A stretch of 64,000 bases of DNA from Shouchella clausii (lineage in GTDB: Bacteria; Bacillota; Bacilli; Bacillales; Bacillaceae_D), in NCBI RefSeq assembly GCF_001598215.1, contig NZ_BCXJ01000001.1, positions 1,178,001 to 1,242,000 of the forward strand, given 5' to 3'. Shown piece by piece: positions 17,782 through 28,180 of this stretch. The position numbers were made by a program, and so were the translations under genes. How positions within the stretch are numbered: position 1 is the stretch's first letter; each line of letters starts with the position of its first letter. The notes beneath the pieces are model-generated. The model saw nothing but the letters and a program-made list of their open reading frames with translations. It was not told the origin of the DNA and did not search any database.

Positions 17782-18615
17782 ATGGAAGAACAAATTGAAC
17801 CGATTGACCGCGTTTTTGTCCAGCTTGGGCCAATCGCGATTTATTGGTATGCCGTCCTCATTTTGCTTGGAGTCGCCGTCGGTTATTTTATGGCGCGGCG
17901 CGAGTCGGTTAAGCGAGGACTGCCGCAGGAGACGTTTGCTGATTTGCTAGTCTGGGCGTTGCCGATTTCCATTCTATCGGCTCGTGCATACTATGTTATT
18001 TTTCGTTGGGAGCAGTTTGCTGATAATCCAATTAGTGTTTTTTATTTGCGTGAAGGCGGAATAGCGATTCATGGTGCTTTAATTGGTGCGGTACTCACAG
18101 CGATTGTGTTTGCTAAAAAACGTGGGTTGTCGTTTTGGAAAATCGCCGATGTGGCAGCGCCTAGCATTTTGATTGGCCAAGCGATTGGCCGCTGGGGCAA
18201 TTTTGTCAATCAAGAAGTATACGGGGCAGAAGTAACAAGGGAATTTCTTGAGGGAATGTTTTTGCCTGACTGGATTATTAATCAAATGTATATTAATGGG
18301 ACGTACTACCAACCGACATTTTTATACGAATCGCTTTGGAACGTGTTGGGAGTCATCGTGCTACTGCTGCTTCGCAAAGCAAACTTGCGCCAAGGGGAAC
18401 TATTCTTATCGTATGTGATTTGGTATTCGGTTGGGCGTTTTGTGATTGAAGGCATGCGGTTAGACTATTTATTAATTGGCGATACGCTTCGCACGGCCCA
18501 GATTTTATCAATCGTGTTGGTCGTAGCATCGATTGCCCTATGGGTATACAGGCGCCTTTGGGTGAAACCACCGCGCTACTTGAAACCAGACGCAGTTACA
18601 AAACAGAAAAAATAG
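17782..18615 (+). CDS. lgt: Prolipoprotein diacylglyceryl transferase
   Basis: A 277-residue polytopic membrane enzyme (about seven helices) that moves diacylglycerol from phosphatidylglycerol to the lipobox Cys of prolipoproteins. The Lgt signature is [11 protein letters not shown] (about residues 135-145), and the essential His lies in IAIHGALIG. Lipoprotein substrates in this window include OpuCC and the TctC-like protein. It lies 20 bases after hprK. Length and order are as in B. subtilis. Confidence 0.96.
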   Translation: MEEQIEPIDRVFVQLGPIAIYWYAVLILLGVAVGYFMARRESVKRGLPQETFADLLVWALPISILSARAYYVIFRWEQFADNPISVFYLREGGIAIHGALIGAVLTAIVFAKKRGLSFWKIADVAAPSILIGQAIGRWGNFVNQEVYGAEVTREFLEGMFLPDWIINQMYINGTYYQPTFLYESLWNVLGVIVLLLLRKANLRQGELFLSYVIWYSVGRFVIEGMRLDYLLIGDTLRTAQILSIVLVVASIALWVYRRLWVKPPRYLKPDAVTKQKK

Positions 18616-18630
18616 AGAGGGAAGATACGG

Positions 18631-19584
18631 ATGGGAATGGTGAAACGAGGCTTGCTGTCCGGCTTGTCAACAACATGGACGCTTGGGAAAATCATTTTTC
18701 CAGTTACGCTAGTTGTTACTTTGCTAGGCTATACGCCTCTACTCGACTGGCTCGCTAAGCTGATAGCCCCTTTAATGGGCTTGATTGGTTTGCCTGGAGA
18801 AGCGGCAATTCCTTTAGTTATTGGCAATGTTCTTAACTTATACGCAGGCATTGGCGCGATTTTGACATTTGACTTTACTGTAAAAGAAGTATTTATTTTA
18901 GCGATTATGCTTTCTTTTTCACACAATCTCATTATCGAATCTGCGGTTGCGACAAAGGTAGGCGTCCGCGTATCGGTTATTGTTGCGGTGCGGATTTTTC
19001 TAGCTGTGGCCGCAGCCTTTATTATCAATCTTGTTTGGAGTGGCGGGAGCGAACAAGCGGTCTATGGGCTTGCTTCAACCCAAGCGCCTCAAGCAACTGG
19101 GGTTATGGGAATGGTAGCCGATGGTTTATGGACTGCCTTTTTAGGTGTTGTTCAATTAGCGGCGATTGTCATTCCACTCATGCTGGTTGTCCAAATCATG
19201 CGTGAGCGCAACTGGCTTGCCGTTATTTCGAAAAGTTTAGCGCCACTGACACGATTGATTGGTGTCGGGGAAAATACTGCTGTTACGCTTGCTTCTGGGT
19301 TAACCATTGGCTTAGCATACGGAGCTGGCGTGATGATCGATGCGGTCAAAGAGGACCGTGTAAAGAAGAAAGATTTGTATGTGGTGTTTATTTTTCTCGT
19401 TGCTTGCCATGCGGTTGTCGAGGATACGCTTGTGTTTCTCGTCCTTGGCATTCAAGTGTGGCCGTTGCTTGTTATACGCCTTTTGACAGCACTGTTGTTA
19501 ACAATGGTGATTTCCCGTCTTTGGACACAGCTTGAGAAGAGGAAACAAGGGAACTTCGGAAAGGATGCTGTTTATGACCATTAA
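18631..19584 (+). CDS. yvoD: Nucleoside-recognition (Gate) domain membrane protein YvoD
   Basis: A 317-residue membrane protein with two Gate/nucleoside-recognition repeats (about residues 25-140 and 175-290), each with GNVLNLYAG- and SGLTIGLAYGAG-like turns. Homologues include the SpoIIIAE/SpmA-like and FeoB Gate proteins; substrate unknown. It sits between lgt and ppaX, as in B. subtilis, and its last 11 bases overlap ppaX. Start ATG 18631 follows GAGGGAAGATACGG. Confidence 0.85.
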   Translation: MGMVKRGLLSGLSTTWTLGKIIFPVTLVVTLLGYTPLLDWLAKLIAPLMGLIGLPGEAAIPLVIGNVLNLYAGIGAILTFDFTVKEVFILAIMLSFSHNLIIESAVATKVGVRVSVIVAVRIFLAVAAAFIINLVWSGGSEQAVYGLASTQAPQATGVMGMVADGLWTAFLGVVQLAAIVIPLMLVVQIMRERNWLAVISKSLAPLTRLIGVGENTAVTLASGLTIGLAYGAGVMIDAVKEDRVKKKDLYVVFIFLVACHAVVEDTLVFLVLGIQVWPLLVIRLLTALLLTMVISRLWTQLEKRKQGNFGKDAVYDH

Positions 19585-20215
19585 TACGTTGCTATTTGAT
19601 TTAGATGGGACATTGATTGATACAAATGAATTGATTATCCAATCCTTTCTCCATACATTAGAACCAGATTTTCCAGGTGTCTATACCCGGGAAACGGTGC
19701 TGCCGTTTATCGGTCCACCGCTTGTAGACAGCTTTTCACGTATTGATGCTTCCCGTGCTGAAGAATGGGTCCGCACATACCGTGATTTTAACCATCAACA
19801 ACACGATGCGCTTGTAAAGGAATACCCAGGTGTAAAAACAGGCATTAAGACGCTGCATAAACAAGGTTACAAGCTAGCGGTCGTAACGACTAAAATTAGG
19901 GAAACCGCGCAAATGGGCTTAGAGTTGATGGGGCTTTCCCCGTACTTTGATGTGATTGTCGCCTTTGACGATGTAAAACATGCAAAACCGCATCCTGAAC
20001 CGTTATTTGAAGCTCTTAGGCAACTTGATTCAAAACCTGAAGAAGCGATCATGGTTGGCGACAATTCACACGACGTATTGGCAGGAAAAGCAGCAGGTAC
20101 AAAAACGGTTGCGGTTGGCTGGGCATTAAAAGGCGCTGAGCATTTGCGCACATTTGCGCCAGATTACATACCAGCAACAATGGAAGAGCTGGTTGAAATC
20201 GTGAATCGCCTGTGA
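19574..20215 (+). CDS. ppaX: Pyrophosphatase PpaX
   Basis: A 213-residue HAD-superfamily hydrolase that in B. subtilis splits the pyrophosphate released by HprK/P when it dephosphorylates HPr-Ser-P, pulling that reaction forward. HAD motif I is [13 protein letters not shown] at the N terminus, motif II the Thr of VVTTKIRE, motif III the Lys of HAKPHPEP, motif [10 protein letters not shown]. Start ATG 19574 is chosen because GGAAAGG (19558-19564) is well spaced; ATG 19565 is too close to it. It shares an operon with hprK, consistent with its job. Confidence 0.93.
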   Translation: MTINTLLFDLDGTLIDTNELIIQSFLHTLEPDFPGVYTRETVLPFIGPPLVDSFSRIDASRAEEWVRTYRDFNHQQHDALVKEYPGVKTGIKTLHKQGYKLAVVTTKIRETAQMGLELMGLSPYFDVIVAFDDVKHAKPHPEPLFEALRQLDSKPEEAIMVGDNSHDVLAGKAAGTKTVAVGWALKGAEHLRTFAPDYIPATMEELVEIVNRL

Positions 20216-20691
20216 GCAGGAAGACAGAACGTTTTCCGGTAAGCGGGTCGAACTCATTGTGGCAGCTTTACCGCACCGTTTCCTTTTGGAAAGTCGCAAA
20301 AACGTTTGCTGTTGCCCAAATAGCGCGCTTTACTCCATCGCTGCGAATGAAAAACTGGCTTTACCGCGTGTTTTTGAAGATGGAAATTGGCAGCCAAACA
20401 GCAATCGCTTTAATGGTAATGGTGGATGTCATGTTTCCTGAGAAAATTAAAATTGGCGCCAACTCCATTATTGGCTACAATACGACAATTTTGGCTCATG
20501 AATATTTGATTGAAGAGTATCGACTCGGCCATGTTGTGATTGGCGACAGGGTGATGGTCGGCGCCAATTGTACGATTCTTCCCGGCGTGACGATTGGCGA
20601 TGGCGCAGTTGTAGGCGCGGGGACCGTTGTCCATAAAGATGTGCCCCCAGGAGCGTTTGTTGCTGGAAATCCAATGAAACAAATAAGGTAA
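20212..20691 (+). CDS. yvoF: Hexapeptide-repeat acyltransferase YvoF
   Basis: A 159-residue left-handed beta-helix transferase of the LacA/NodL type. Hexapeptide repeats run through [15 protein letters not shown] and [24 protein letters not shown], ending in the typical [10 protein letters not shown]. The acceptor is unknown; acetyl-CoA is the expected donor. GTG 20212 overlaps the ppaX TGA by four bases, indicating coupling. It is the last gene of the hprK operon, with a terminator next. Confidence 0.87.
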   Translation: MSRKTERFPVSGSNSLWQLYRTVSFWKVAKTFAVAQIARFTPSLRMKNWLYRVFLKMEIGSQTAIALMVMVDVMFPEKIKIGANSIIGYNTTILAHEYLIEEYRLGHVVIGDRVMVGANCTILPGVTIGDGAVVGAGTVVHKDVPPGAFVAGNPMKQIR

Positions 20692-20695
20692 CCTC

Positions 20696-20729
20696 ACGTA
20701 CAATAGCGTTAGCTATTGTACGTTTTTTT
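20696..20729 (+). terminator. Terminator after yvoF
   Basis: ACGTACAATAGC (20696-20707) pairs perfectly with GCTATTGTACGT (20712-20723) around a four-base loop, then seven T. Confidence 0.95.
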
Positions 20730-20742
20730 GTGAATGGGCCAG

Positions 20743-20771
20743 TTGACTTTTCGTTAGGGCAATTGTAAACT
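20743..20771 (+). promoter_or_regulatory. SigA promoter of the his operon
   Basis: TTGACT (20743-20748, 5/6), a 17-base spacer and TAAACT (20766-20771, 4/6) lie 65 bases before hisZ. No T-box or other riboswitch is seen in the short leader. Confidence 0.75.
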
Positions 20772-20780
20772 AGAAAAAAC

Positions 20781-20815
20781 TTTACTTCATTAGTGATTTA
20801 GCAAACTAAAGTAAA
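20781..20815 (+). promoter_or_regulatory. Candidate operator (nested inverted repeats) of the his operon
   Basis: Just after the promoter, TTTACTT (20781-20787) and AAGTAAA (20809-20815) form an outer inverted repeat, and TTTAG-CAAA-CTAAA (20797-20810) an inner one. The position fits a repressor site that would cover the transcription start. A TrpR-family YerC/HisR regulator is one possible binder; that is a guess. Confidence 0.45.
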
Positions 20816-20836
20816 TGGCAGTTAGGAGCGAACGTT

Positions 20837-22018
20837 GTGTCTGAGCCTTTTATGTTTGAAAAACCTTTAGGCATGCGCGATGTGCTGCCGAATTTGCATT
20901 CAATGCAACGAAAATTAGGCGATCGTGTATTGCAAGAGTTTCGGTTATGGGGATACGAGCAAGTCCAAACGCCGACGCTTGAATATTATGAAACAGTCGG
21001 GAAAGCGTCTGCTATTTCAGATAAGCAGTTATTCAAATTAATTGATTTTCATGGAAATACGCTCGTTTTGCGCCCTGATATGACGGCGCCAATTGCTCGG
21101 CTCGTTTCTTCAAGTATGAAAGACATCCCTTATCCACTTAGGCTATCGTACTGTTCAAGTCTTTATCGAGCTTTGCAAACGGAAGGCGGGCGTCCTGCCG
21201 AATTTGCACAAGTCGGCGTTGAGCTTGTTGGTGATCATACCGCAAGCGCTGACGGGGAAATGTTGCTGTTGCTGAACAGAGCCCTTATTCAAGCAGGACT
21301 TGACCATTTTCAAGTTGCCGTCGGCCATATCGGTTTTTTAAATGCGTTATTTTTGGAAATTGTTGGAACTGAAGAACGGGCCGAGCTGTTGCGGAGGCAA
21401 CTCTATGAAAAGAACGATGTTGGTTTCAAAGAGCAAGTAAAGGCATTTGGGCTATCGTCGATTGATGAAAAGAAGCTGTTAAAACTAAGCCGGTTACGCG
21501 GCAATGAAGCGATTCTAACTGAAGCGGAGGAGCTAACCGAATCACCAGAAGGCAAACAGGCTGTGGCGGAGCTAAGAGACCTTTGGCAAGGTCTGAAAGA
21601 GGGAGGGCTTACCCGTTATATGAAGCTTGACTTAAGCCTTGTCCTCCATATGAGCTATTATACAGGTTGCATTTTTGAAGTTTACCATGACCGCCTCCCC
21701 CATCCCCTTGGCGGTGGCGGACGCTATGACCATTTGCTTGCTAAATTTGGCCGTCCTGGTCCTGCGACTGGCTTCGGTTTACGTTTGGATTTGCTTGCAG
21801 AAGCAGTAGGCAAACTAGAAGCGCAGCCGAAAAAACGTTGCTTGCTTTATAGCAGGGAACGGCGCCAAGAAGCCTATCGAAAAGCGACTGCGCTTCGGGA
21901 AAAGGGGATGCAAGTCGTCTTACAAGATGTGGCAGGCGTTGACGACATCGATAAAATGTCCGCTAGTTATGAAGAAATTGTTTATTTAATCGGCAAAACA
22001 GAGGAGGGCAAGCGATGA
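20837..22018 (+). CDS. hisZ: ATP phosphoribosyltransferase regulatory subunit HisZ
   Basis: A 393-residue histidyl-tRNA synthetase paralogue that forms a complex with the short HisG and makes it active and histidine-sensitive. Class II synthetase motifs remain ([29 protein letters not shown]), but the protein is shorter than HisS and lacks its tRNA anticodon domain. GTG 20837 follows TTAGGAG. Its stop overlaps hisG. The short HisG encoded next requires it. It leads the eight-gene his operon. Confidence 0.95.
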   Translation: MSEPFMFEKPLGMRDVLPNLHSMQRKLGDRVLQEFRLWGYEQVQTPTLEYYETVGKASAISDKQLFKLIDFHGNTLVLRPDMTAPIARLVSSSMKDIPYPLRLSYCSSLYRALQTEGGRPAEFAQVGVELVGDHTASADGEMLLLLNRALIQAGLDHFQVAVGHIGFLNALFLEIVGTEERAELLRRQLYEKNDVGFKEQVKAFGLSSIDEKKLLKLSRLRGNEAILTEAEELTESPEGKQAVAELRDLWQGLKEGGLTRYMKLDLSLVLHMSYYTGCIFEVYHDRLPHPLGGGGRYDHLLAKFGRPGPATGFGLRLDLLAEAVGKLEAQPKKRCLLYSRERRQEAYRKATALREKGMQVVLQDVAGVDDIDKMSASYEEIVYLIGKTEEGKR

Positions 22019-22656
22019 CACTGACAATGGCGATGCCGAAGGGGCGGATTTTTGAGGAGGCTGTTCAGCTGCTCCGTTCGGCTGGCTATGATTTGCCAAG
22101 TTCCTTTGAGCAATCGCGCAAACTCATTATCGATGTGCCGAATGAATCGCTCCGTTTTATCTTAGCGAAGCCGATGGATGTGCCTACTTATGTGGAACAC
22201 GGTGTTGCTGATGTCGGTGTCGCTGGCAAGGATGTCATGCTGGAGGAAAAGCGCGACGTCCACGAAGTGCTCGACTTGAACATTAGCGCTTGTCATTTGG
22301 CGGTGGCGGCGCTGCCGACGTACCGACGAGGCGAATTAAATCCAAAAGTAGCGTCAAAATACCCAAACGTGGCATCACAGTTTTTTAAAGAACAAGGGGA
22401 GCAAGTTGAAATTATTAAATTGAATGGCTCAATCGAATTAGCGCCGATCATGGGACTTGCTGGCAGAATTGTCGACATCGTTTCAACGGGACAAACACTG
22501 AAAGAAAATGGCTTAGTTGAATTGGAACAAATTAGACAAATCACGTCGCGCTTTATTGTCAATCCTGCTAGCTACCGGATGCGCGCAGGTGAAATTCATG
22601 ATATGGTTGAGCGTTTGGCGGCCGTTATAGAGGGGGATGGCAGTGAAGATCATTGA
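22015..22656 (+). CDS. hisG: ATP phosphoribosyltransferase, short form
   Basis: A 213-residue catalytic subunit that condenses ATP and PRPP in the first step of histidine synthesis. The N terminus [16 protein letters not shown] and the PRPP-binding segment [15 protein letters not shown] are typical. It lacks the C-terminal regulatory domain of long HisG, so depends on HisZ. The start overlaps the hisZ stop (ATGA); its 3' end overlaps hisD by 20 bases. Confidence 0.96.
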   Translation: MTLTMAMPKGRIFEEAVQLLRSAGYDLPSSFEQSRKLIIDVPNESLRFILAKPMDVPTYVEHGVADVGVAGKDVMLEEKRDVHEVLDLNISACHLAVAALPTYRRGELNPKVASKYPNVASQFFKEQGEQVEIIKLNGSIELAPIMGLAGRIVDIVSTGQTLKENGLVELEQIRQITSRFIVNPASYRMRAGEIHDMVERLAAVIEGDGSEDH

Positions 22657-23920
22657 GCTAAAAGAAGGAGAGGCGGTTACCTTAAAGCGCAGCGGCCTTC
22701 ATGGAAGCGAAGCAGAAATCACTACTGTGAACACGATCATTGAAACGGTAAAAAAGGAAGGCGATCAAGCGCTAGTCCATTACACTAAACAATTTGACGG
22801 AGTGGAATTAACAGACTTGCGTGTCACGAAGGCAGAATGGGACAATGCTTATCGCCACATTGATCAACCTGTTTTAGCAGCGATTCGCCAAGCAATTGCC
22901 AATGTCCGTGCCTTTCACGAACAACAAAAAGCGAAGTCGTGGTTTCAAACAGCCCCTGATGGCACGATTTTAGGGCAGCGTGTCACCCCCCTTGATGCCG
23001 TAGGCGTTTATGTACCTGGAGGAAAAGCGGCTTACCCGTCTTCGATTATTATGAATGTTGTACCTGCTCAAGTCGCAGGTGTAAAGGAAATTTCAATGGT
23101 TTCCCCATCTGGCAAAAACGGTTCCCTTCCGCCAGCTGTCCTCGCGACAGCGGCTGAACTTGGCGTCCATACGATTTATAAGCTTGGCGGAGCGCAAGCA
23201 GTGGCCGCTTTGGCGTATGGCACGGAAACGGTGCGTCCAGTTGATAAAATTACAGGGCCAGGCAACAAATATGTGGCCCTTGCCAAAAGAGCGGTTTTTG
23301 GCGATGTGGCCATTGACATGATTGCTGGGCCAAGTGAAATTTGCGTGTTAGCCGATGAAAAAGCGAACCCTGCCTATGTGGCAGCAGACCTCCTTTCCCA
23401 AGCGGAACACGATGAGGATGCGACAGCCGTGTTAGTCACTCCTTCTAGGGAACTGGCCGAAGCGGTCCAACAAGAAACAGCACGGCAACTAGCTACTCTT
23501 CCGAGAAAAGAGATAGCAGGGCGAGCATTAGATCAGTTTGGTGCTTTGTATGTGACTGCCTCGCTGGCACAAGCAATTGAAGTCGTCAACCAATTGGCGC
23601 CTGAGCATTTGGAAATTGCCACGGAAGAGCCCCTTGCATTGCTTGGTCGCGTCAAACATGCGGGAGCGATTTTTCTTGGTTCGTACAGTGCCGAACCAGT
23701 CGGCGATTATTTTGCTGGCCCAAACCATGTACTGCCGACAAACGGAACAGCCCGCTTTGCCAGCCCGCTATCAGTAGATGATTTCGTCAAAAAATCAAGC
23801 ATTATTTCCTACAGCAAAACGGCGCTAGCTGAGAACGGAAAAGCGATCACGGAATTGGCGCGGCTAGAAGGGCTTGAAGCGCATGCACGCGCAATAGACA
23901 TTCGATTGGAGGACATGTGA
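22637..23920 (+). CDS. hisD: Histidinol dehydrogenase
   Basis: A 427-residue zinc enzyme that oxidises L-histidinol to histidine with two NAD+. Recognisable blocks are [20 protein letters not shown], the conserved [12 protein letters not shown] and the metal/active-site segment [13 protein letters not shown], with the C-terminal APEHLEI and [14 protein letters not shown]. Start ATG 22637 follows AGAGGGGG; GTG 22643 is a less likely alternative. It overlaps hisG by 20 bases and hisB by one. Confidence 0.96.
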   Translation: MAVKIIELKEGEAVTLKRSGLHGSEAEITTVNTIIETVKKEGDQALVHYTKQFDGVELTDLRVTKAEWDNAYRHIDQPVLAAIRQAIANVRAFHEQQKAKSWFQTAPDGTILGQRVTPLDAVGVYVPGGKAAYPSSIIMNVVPAQVAGVKEISMVSPSGKNGSLPPAVLATAAELGVHTIYKLGGAQAVAALAYGTETVRPVDKITGPGNKYVALAKRAVFGDVAIDMIAGPSEICVLADEKANPAYVAADLLSQAEHDEDATAVLVTPSRELAEAVQQETARQLATLPRKEIAGRALDQFGALYVTASLAQAIEVVNQLAPEHLEIATEEPLALLGRVKHAGAIFLGSYSAEPVGDYFAGPNHVLPTNGTARFASPLSVDDFVKKSSIISYSKTALAENGKAITELARLEGLEAHARAIDIRLEDM

Positions 23921-24507
23921 TGGCTCGTAGCTATGAATTAACAAGGACGACAGGAGAAACGGACATTTCGTTGCGGCTCAATCTTGACGGCGAAGGAAAA
24001 GCAGATATCGAAACAGGCGTGCCTTTTATCGAGCATATGCTCGATTTGTTTGCGAAACATGGCCAATTTGATCTGTCTGTCAAGGCTAGTGGCGATATTG
24101 AAGTCGATGCTCACCATACGACTGAAGATCTTGGCATTTGCATCGGTCAAGCTGTAAAAGAAGCGCTTGGAACGAAGGAGGGCATCAAACGTTATGGAAA
24201 CGCGTTTGTGCCGATGGATGAGACGCTTGCCCAAGTGGTTGTCGATTTGAGCAACAGGCCCCATTTGGAATTTAGGGCTGACTTTCCGAGCCAGAAAGTC
24301 GGCACATTTGATACCGAACTTGTCCATGAATTTTTTTGGAAATTGGCGTTAGAAGCGCGCATGAATCTCCATATTATCGTCCACTACGGACACAATACAC
24401 ACCATATCATTGAAGCGATTTTTAAAGCATGCGCACGTGCTTTGGATGAAGCCACGGCAATTGATCCACGAATTAAAGGAATATTGTCAACGAAGGGGCT
24501 GCTTTAA
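23920..24507 (+). CDS. hisB: Imidazoleglycerol-phosphate dehydratase
   Basis: A 195-residue manganese enzyme that dehydrates imidazole glycerol phosphate to imidazole acetol phosphate. Metal-binding His pairs are in [15 protein letters not shown] and HNTHHIIEA. It is the monofunctional form without the histidinol phosphatase domain, as in other Bacilli. Start ATG 23920 has GGAGG 7 bases before it; the preceding GTG 23917 is too close. Confidence 0.96.
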   Translation: MARSYELTRTTGETDISLRLNLDGEGKADIETGVPFIEHMLDLFAKHGQFDLSVKASGDIEVDAHHTTEDLGICIGQAVKEALGTKEGIKRYGNAFVPMDETLAQVVVDLSNRPHLEFRADFPSQKVGTFDTELVHEFFWKLALEARMNLHIIVHYGHNTHHIIEAIFKACARALDEATAIDPRIKGILSTKGLL

Positions 24508-25130
24508 TGATTGGCATCATTGACTACGGGATGGGCAACCTCCATTCGGTCTCTAAAGCGCTTGAAAGGTTAGGAATCCCCTATTTTATTAGCAGCAACG
24601 GGGAAGAATTGGCAAAGGCCAAGGCGTTGATCCTCCCTGGGGTCGGCGCTTTTCCTGACGCAATGGATATTCTTACACAAACAAACGTCCAGCCTTTTTT
24701 AGACAACTGGGTAGCGGAAAACAAACCATTACTCGGCATTTGCCTTGGGATGCAACTACTGTTTGAGTCAAGTACGGAACATCAAACAACAGCAGGCCTT
24801 GGTTACTTGCCTGGGCATGTCGAACGTTTTTCTGGAACGACGGCAGAGGGGCACGCCTACAAAGTGCCGCATATGGGATGGAATAAGCTGGATTTTCATA
24901 GGACCACACCACTAACAGAAGGCGTTCCTGACGGCTACGTGTATTTTGTCCATTCTTATGTGGTCCGTACAGAAAAGGACATCGTTGTTGCAAGCAGTGA
25001 TTATTACCAAAGAGTCCCTGCTATTGTGCAAAAAGGGCAAGTGTATGGCATGCAGTTCCATCCCGAAAAAAGCAGCACTGTCGGCATGGCACTGTTGAAA
25101 CGCTTTGGCCAACTAGTGGAGGGAATTTGA
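24507..25130 (+). CDS. hisH: Imidazole glycerol phosphate synthase glutamine amidotransferase subunit
   Basis: A 207-residue class I glutaminase that feeds ammonia to HisF. The catalytic Cys is in [13 protein letters not shown] (about residue 79) and the His-Glu pair in MQFHPEKSS (about 185-187). The start shares one base with the hisB stop. It pairs with hisF, two genes on. Confidence 0.96.
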   Translation: MIGIIDYGMGNLHSVSKALERLGIPYFISSNGEELAKAKALILPGVGAFPDAMDILTQTNVQPFLDNWVAENKPLLGICLGMQLLFESSTEHQTTAGLGYLPGHVERFSGTTAEGHAYKVPHMGWNKLDFHRTTPLTEGVPDGYVYFVHSYVVRTEKDIVVASSDYYQRVPAIVQKGQVYGMQFHPEKSSTVGMALLKRFGQLVEGI

Positions 25131-25131
25131 G

Positions 25132-25854
25132 ATGAGCTATACGATCTATCCGGCAATTGACATCCGTGCTGGAAAATGCGTGCGCCTCGAACAAGGCGAT
25201 TACAACAAAGAGACGATATATGGAGAATCGCCTTATAAAATGGCGAAATCATTTCAAGACACAGGCGCGAAGTGGGTACACGTCGTTGATCTAGACGGGG
25301 CAAAAGCCAAAAGGCCGGTGAACGATGAAGCGATTTTGACGATCGCCCAAAAATTAGACGTCCCCGTTCAAGTTGGGGGAGGAATTCGCACCGAACAAGA
25401 TATTGACCGCTATATAAACGAAGGCGTCGCCTGTGTCGTCCTTGGCAGTGTGGCGGTTTACCAGCCTGATTTTACGAAACAAATGCTTGCCAAGTATGGA
25501 GAACAAATTGCGATCGGGATTGATGCTCGTGATGGATATGTAGCTACAGAAGGATGGCTTGAAACGTCACACGTCAAAGCGGAAGACCTTGCTGCTGAAA
25601 TGGCCCGCTTTGGCGCCAAAACGTTCATTTTTACCGATATTGCCCGTGACGGCATGCTCACTGGACCGAACATCGAAGCGTGCGTTGCTCTTTCCAAAGC
25701 AGCGAATGCCAATGTGATTGCCTCTGGAGGGGTAAGCAGCATTGCCGATTTGGCACAATTGCGAGCTGCTTCCCTTGCCGGGGCTATTGTCGGCAAAGCG
25801 CTGTACACGAAGCGGTTCACTTTAGAGGAAGCGTTGGCGGAAGGAGAGTTGTAA
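25132..25854 (+). CDS. hisA: ProFAR isomerase HisA
   Basis: A 240-residue TIM barrel that isomerises ProFAR to PRFAR. Catalytic Asp residues lie in [13 protein letters not shown] (N terminus) and [12 protein letters not shown]; the phosphate site is in VQVGGGIRT and ASGGVSS. The stop overlaps the start of hisF (TAATG-type junction). Confidence 0.96.
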   Translation: MSYTIYPAIDIRAGKCVRLEQGDYNKETIYGESPYKMAKSFQDTGAKWVHVVDLDGAKAKRPVNDEAILTIAQKLDVPVQVGGGIRTEQDIDRYINEGVACVVLGSVAVYQPDFTKQMLAKYGEQIAIGIDARDGYVATEGWLETSHVKAEDLAAEMARFGAKTFIFTDIARDGMLTGPNIEACVALSKAANANVIASGGVSSIADLAQLRAASLAGAIVGKALYTKRFTLEEALAEGEL

Positions 25855-26612
25855 TGCTAGCAAAACGGATTATTCCATGCCTAGACGTGAAAGAAGGCCG
25901 TGTTGTGAAAGGGACGCAATTCCTCTCCTTGCGCGATGCTGGCGATCCAGTCGAACTCGCTGCTTTTTACGACAAAGAAGGCGCAGACGAGCTCGTCTTT
26001 CTTGATATTTCTGCTTCCCATGAAGGGCGGGAAACAATGGTCGATGTGGTCCGCGAAGTCGCTGCAACGCTAGCAATTCCTTTTACCGTTGGCGGAGGCA
26101 TTAACACACTCGCTGACATTCGCCGCATTTTGCGCGCCGGCGCAGACAAAGTGTCCATTAACACAGCCGCCCTGCTTCGTCCAGCGTTTATTCGCGAAGG
26201 CGCCGATTATTTTGGCTCACAATGCATCGTTGTTGCGATTGATGCGAAATTTGATACGGCGCTTGGCACGTGGCGCGTGTACACACATGGTGGCCGCAAC
26301 CAGACTGACTGGTTAGCAACCGATTGGGCCAAGGAGGCTGTCCGCTTAGGAGCCGGCGAACTGCTCGTAACTAGCATGGATCAAGATGGAGCGAAGACAG
26401 GGTTTGATTTGCCGTTGTTAAAAGCGATCAATGAAGTAGTGACAGTGCCCGTGATTGCCTCTGGTGGAGCAGGAGCGGCAAGCGACTTTGTTGACGTGTT
26501 CAAACTCCATTACGCAGATGCAGCCCTCGCGGCATCGATTTTCCATTACAAAGAAACGTCAATTCAAGAAGTAAAAGCCCGTTTACGGGAAGAAGGTGAG
26601 TGCATCCGATGA
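25854..26612 (+). CDS. hisF: Imidazole glycerol phosphate synthase cyclase subunit
   Basis: A 252-residue TIM barrel that cyclises PRFAR with ammonia from HisH into imidazole glycerol phosphate and AICAR. Catalytic Asp residues lie in [16 protein letters not shown] and [18 protein letters not shown] is the phosphate loop. The start is ATG 25854, overlapping the hisA stop by one base. The open frame extends further upstream inside hisA, but nothing there is conserved. Confidence 0.96.
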   Translation: MLAKRIIPCLDVKEGRVVKGTQFLSLRDAGDPVELAAFYDKEGADELVFLDISASHEGRETMVDVVREVAATLAIPFTVGGGINTLADIRRILRAGADKVSINTAALLRPAFIREGADYFGSQCIVVAIDAKFDTALGTWRVYTHGGRNQTDWLATDWAKEAVRLGAGELLVTSMDQDGAKTGFDLPLLKAINEVVTVPVIASGGAGAASDFVDVFKLHYADAALAASIFHYKETSIQEVKARLREEGECIR

Positions 26613-27229
26613 AACCAATCCGCTTTGATAAAGACGGGCTCGTCCCAGCAATCGTCCAAGATGCAAATAGCAAAGCGGTGCTAACGCTTGCTTATATGAA
26701 TGAAGAATCGCTGCAAAAGACAATAGAAACGAAAGAAACATGGTTTTACAGCCGGTCACGTCAACAACTTTGGCATAAAGGAGAAACATCAGGCAATACA
26801 CAACATGTTGTTGACGTCCGCTATGACTGTGACCAAGACGCTGTACTTGTACTTGTGGAACCGAAGGGGCCCGCTTGCCATACAGGGGCATACAGTTGTT
26901 TTTCCCAGTCGCTAACTGGCGGCACCAGCAAGGTGGCAGGCAATCGCTTTCAAATTTTAAACGACCTTGAAGAAACGATTGCAAAGCGGGAGGCGGAAAA
27001 GCCAGAAGGGGCGTATACAACATACTTGTTTACAGAAGGCGTCGATAAAATATTGAAAAAAGTCGGCGAAGAGGCAGGAGAAGTGATCATTGCCGCGAAA
27101 AACCGCGATCCCGAAGAGCTGCGTTGGGAAGTAGCCGACTTGTTTTACCACGTCCTCGTTCTCTTACAGGAACAAAAGCTTCCTTTGGATAGAGTACTGG
27201 AAACGTTGGACGCACGCCATCAATCATAA
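26609..27229 (+). CDS. hisI: Bifunctional phosphoribosyl-AMP cyclohydrolase / phosphoribosyl-ATP pyrophosphatase
   Basis: A 206-residue HisI-HisE fusion catalysing the second and third steps of histidine synthesis. The cyclohydrolase domain (about 1-110) holds [19 protein letters not shown] and the metal Cys/Asp segment [11 protein letters not shown]. The pyrophosphatase domain (about 118-206) holds [16 protein letters not shown]. Start ATG 26609 overlaps the hisF stop. It ends the operon; hisC and a histidinol phosphatase are not in this window (hisC lies with the trp genes in B. subtilis). Confidence 0.95.
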   Translation: MKPIRFDKDGLVPAIVQDANSKAVLTLAYMNEESLQKTIETKETWFYSRSRQQLWHKGETSGNTQHVVDVRYDCDQDAVLVLVEPKGPACHTGAYSCFSQSLTGGTSKVAGNRFQILNDLEETIAKREAEKPEGAYTTYLFTEGVDKILKKVGEEAGEVIIAAKNRDPEELRWEVADLFYHVLVLLQEQKLPLDRVLETLDARHQS

Positions 27230-27239
27230 GAGCATGTGA

Positions 27240-27274
27240 AAAACAGCAACCTAAGAACCAGGTTGCTGTTTTTT
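27240..27274 (+). terminator. Terminator of the his operon
   Basis: AACAGCAACCT (27242-27252) pairs with AGGTTGCTGTT (27260-27270) around a seven-base loop, with T residues after. Confidence 0.92.
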
Positions 27275-27351
27275 AGAGAAAACCAACATACATCGTTTTC
27301 CTTTTATGAGATGAACATTCATAAGAGGAAAAGCAAAAGGTGGAAAGACAA

Positions 27352-28104
27352 ATGTCTGACATAGCGCTCATTCGAAAAATAGAAACACTATCAATGAATG
27401 CACAGCCTGCCCTTAAGACAGTGGAGAAAGGCGGATGGATTTTGCGCTTTGCCAATGGCTATACAAAAAGAGCAAACTCGATTCACACACTCTATCCTTC
27501 TTGTGGGGAGCTTGAAAAGAACATCGAGGCCTGTGAACAAATGTACCGTAGGCAAAATCTTCCTGTAGTTTATAAGCTGACAGCGGCTGCTTGTCCAAGC
27601 GATTTGGATTGTTCTCTAGATGCAAAGGGGTATGATTATATAGGGGAGACGAGTGTTCAAACCTTGTCTTTATCACAAATCGGCGAAAGGCCAAAGGTTC
27701 ATGTCGAGAGTAGCCATCGACAAGACCGTAAATGGTTTGATCATTATTGTCATTGGAATCATGTTCGCGAAGCAGACCGACAGACATTAAAACAAATGTT
27801 GGACAACATTGCCGCCGAGACGTGCTACATGCTTATAACGGACAATTACGGGAACCCTTGTGCTTGCGGGTTAGGAGTTATTGAAGATAGGTACATTGGG
27901 TTATTTGATATAGTGACAAATAAGAAGGAACGAAAACAAGGATATGGGACGCAGCTGATCCAACATTTGCTTCATTGGGGAAAAGAAAATGGGGCTGACT
28001 TTGCTTACTTGCAAGTGGTCCGAGAAAACAAGTCAGCCTTCACACTCTATACGAAGCTTGGCTTTGAAGAAATGTATACATACTGGTACCGAGTCAAAAG
28101 CTGA
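27352..28104 (+). CDS. GNAT family N-acetyltransferase
   Basis: A 250-residue protein with a C-terminal GNAT fold (about residues 120-248). The acetyl-CoA loop is KERKQGYGTQLIQHLL, followed by ENKSAFTLYTKLGFEE. The N-terminal half is less conserved, with YTKRANSIHTLYPS resembling two-domain GNATs. The substrate is unknown. Start ATG 27352 is used; GTG 27340 overlaps its Shine-Dalgarno AAAAGG. It stands alone between the his operon and an AraC gene on the other strand. Confidence 0.82.
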   Translation: MSDIALIRKIETLSMNAQPALKTVEKGGWILRFANGYTKRANSIHTLYPSCGELEKNIEACEQMYRRQNLPVVYKLTAAACPSDLDCSLDAKGYDYIGETSVQTLSLSQIGERPKVHVESSHRQDRKWFDHYCHWNHVREADRQTLKQMLDNIAAETCYMLITDNYGNPCACGLGVIEDRYIGLFDIVTNKKERKQGYGTQLIQHLLHWGKENGADFAYLQVVRENKSAFTLYTKLGFEEMYTYWYRVKS

Positions 28105-28180
28105 GACTAGCGATGTTTAAATAGATTAAACTGGGCTTGTTGGCTTTATTCAGTAAAAGATGGCTAGCGTCCACTCTAAA

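Noticed and set aside
20837-22018. Histidyl-tRNA synthetase HisS
   Set aside because: The protein is short, sits first in a his operon and is followed by a short HisG, all of which fit HisZ instead.
22637-22656. Overlap of hisG and hisD as a possible frameshift or fusion
   Set aside because: Both genes keep full family length and separate ribosome sites; 20-base overlaps are normal in compact his operons.
25680-25853. Longer hisF reading frame starting inside hisA
   Set aside because: The added residues lie within hisA in another frame and are not HisF-like; the conserved N terminus starts at 25854.
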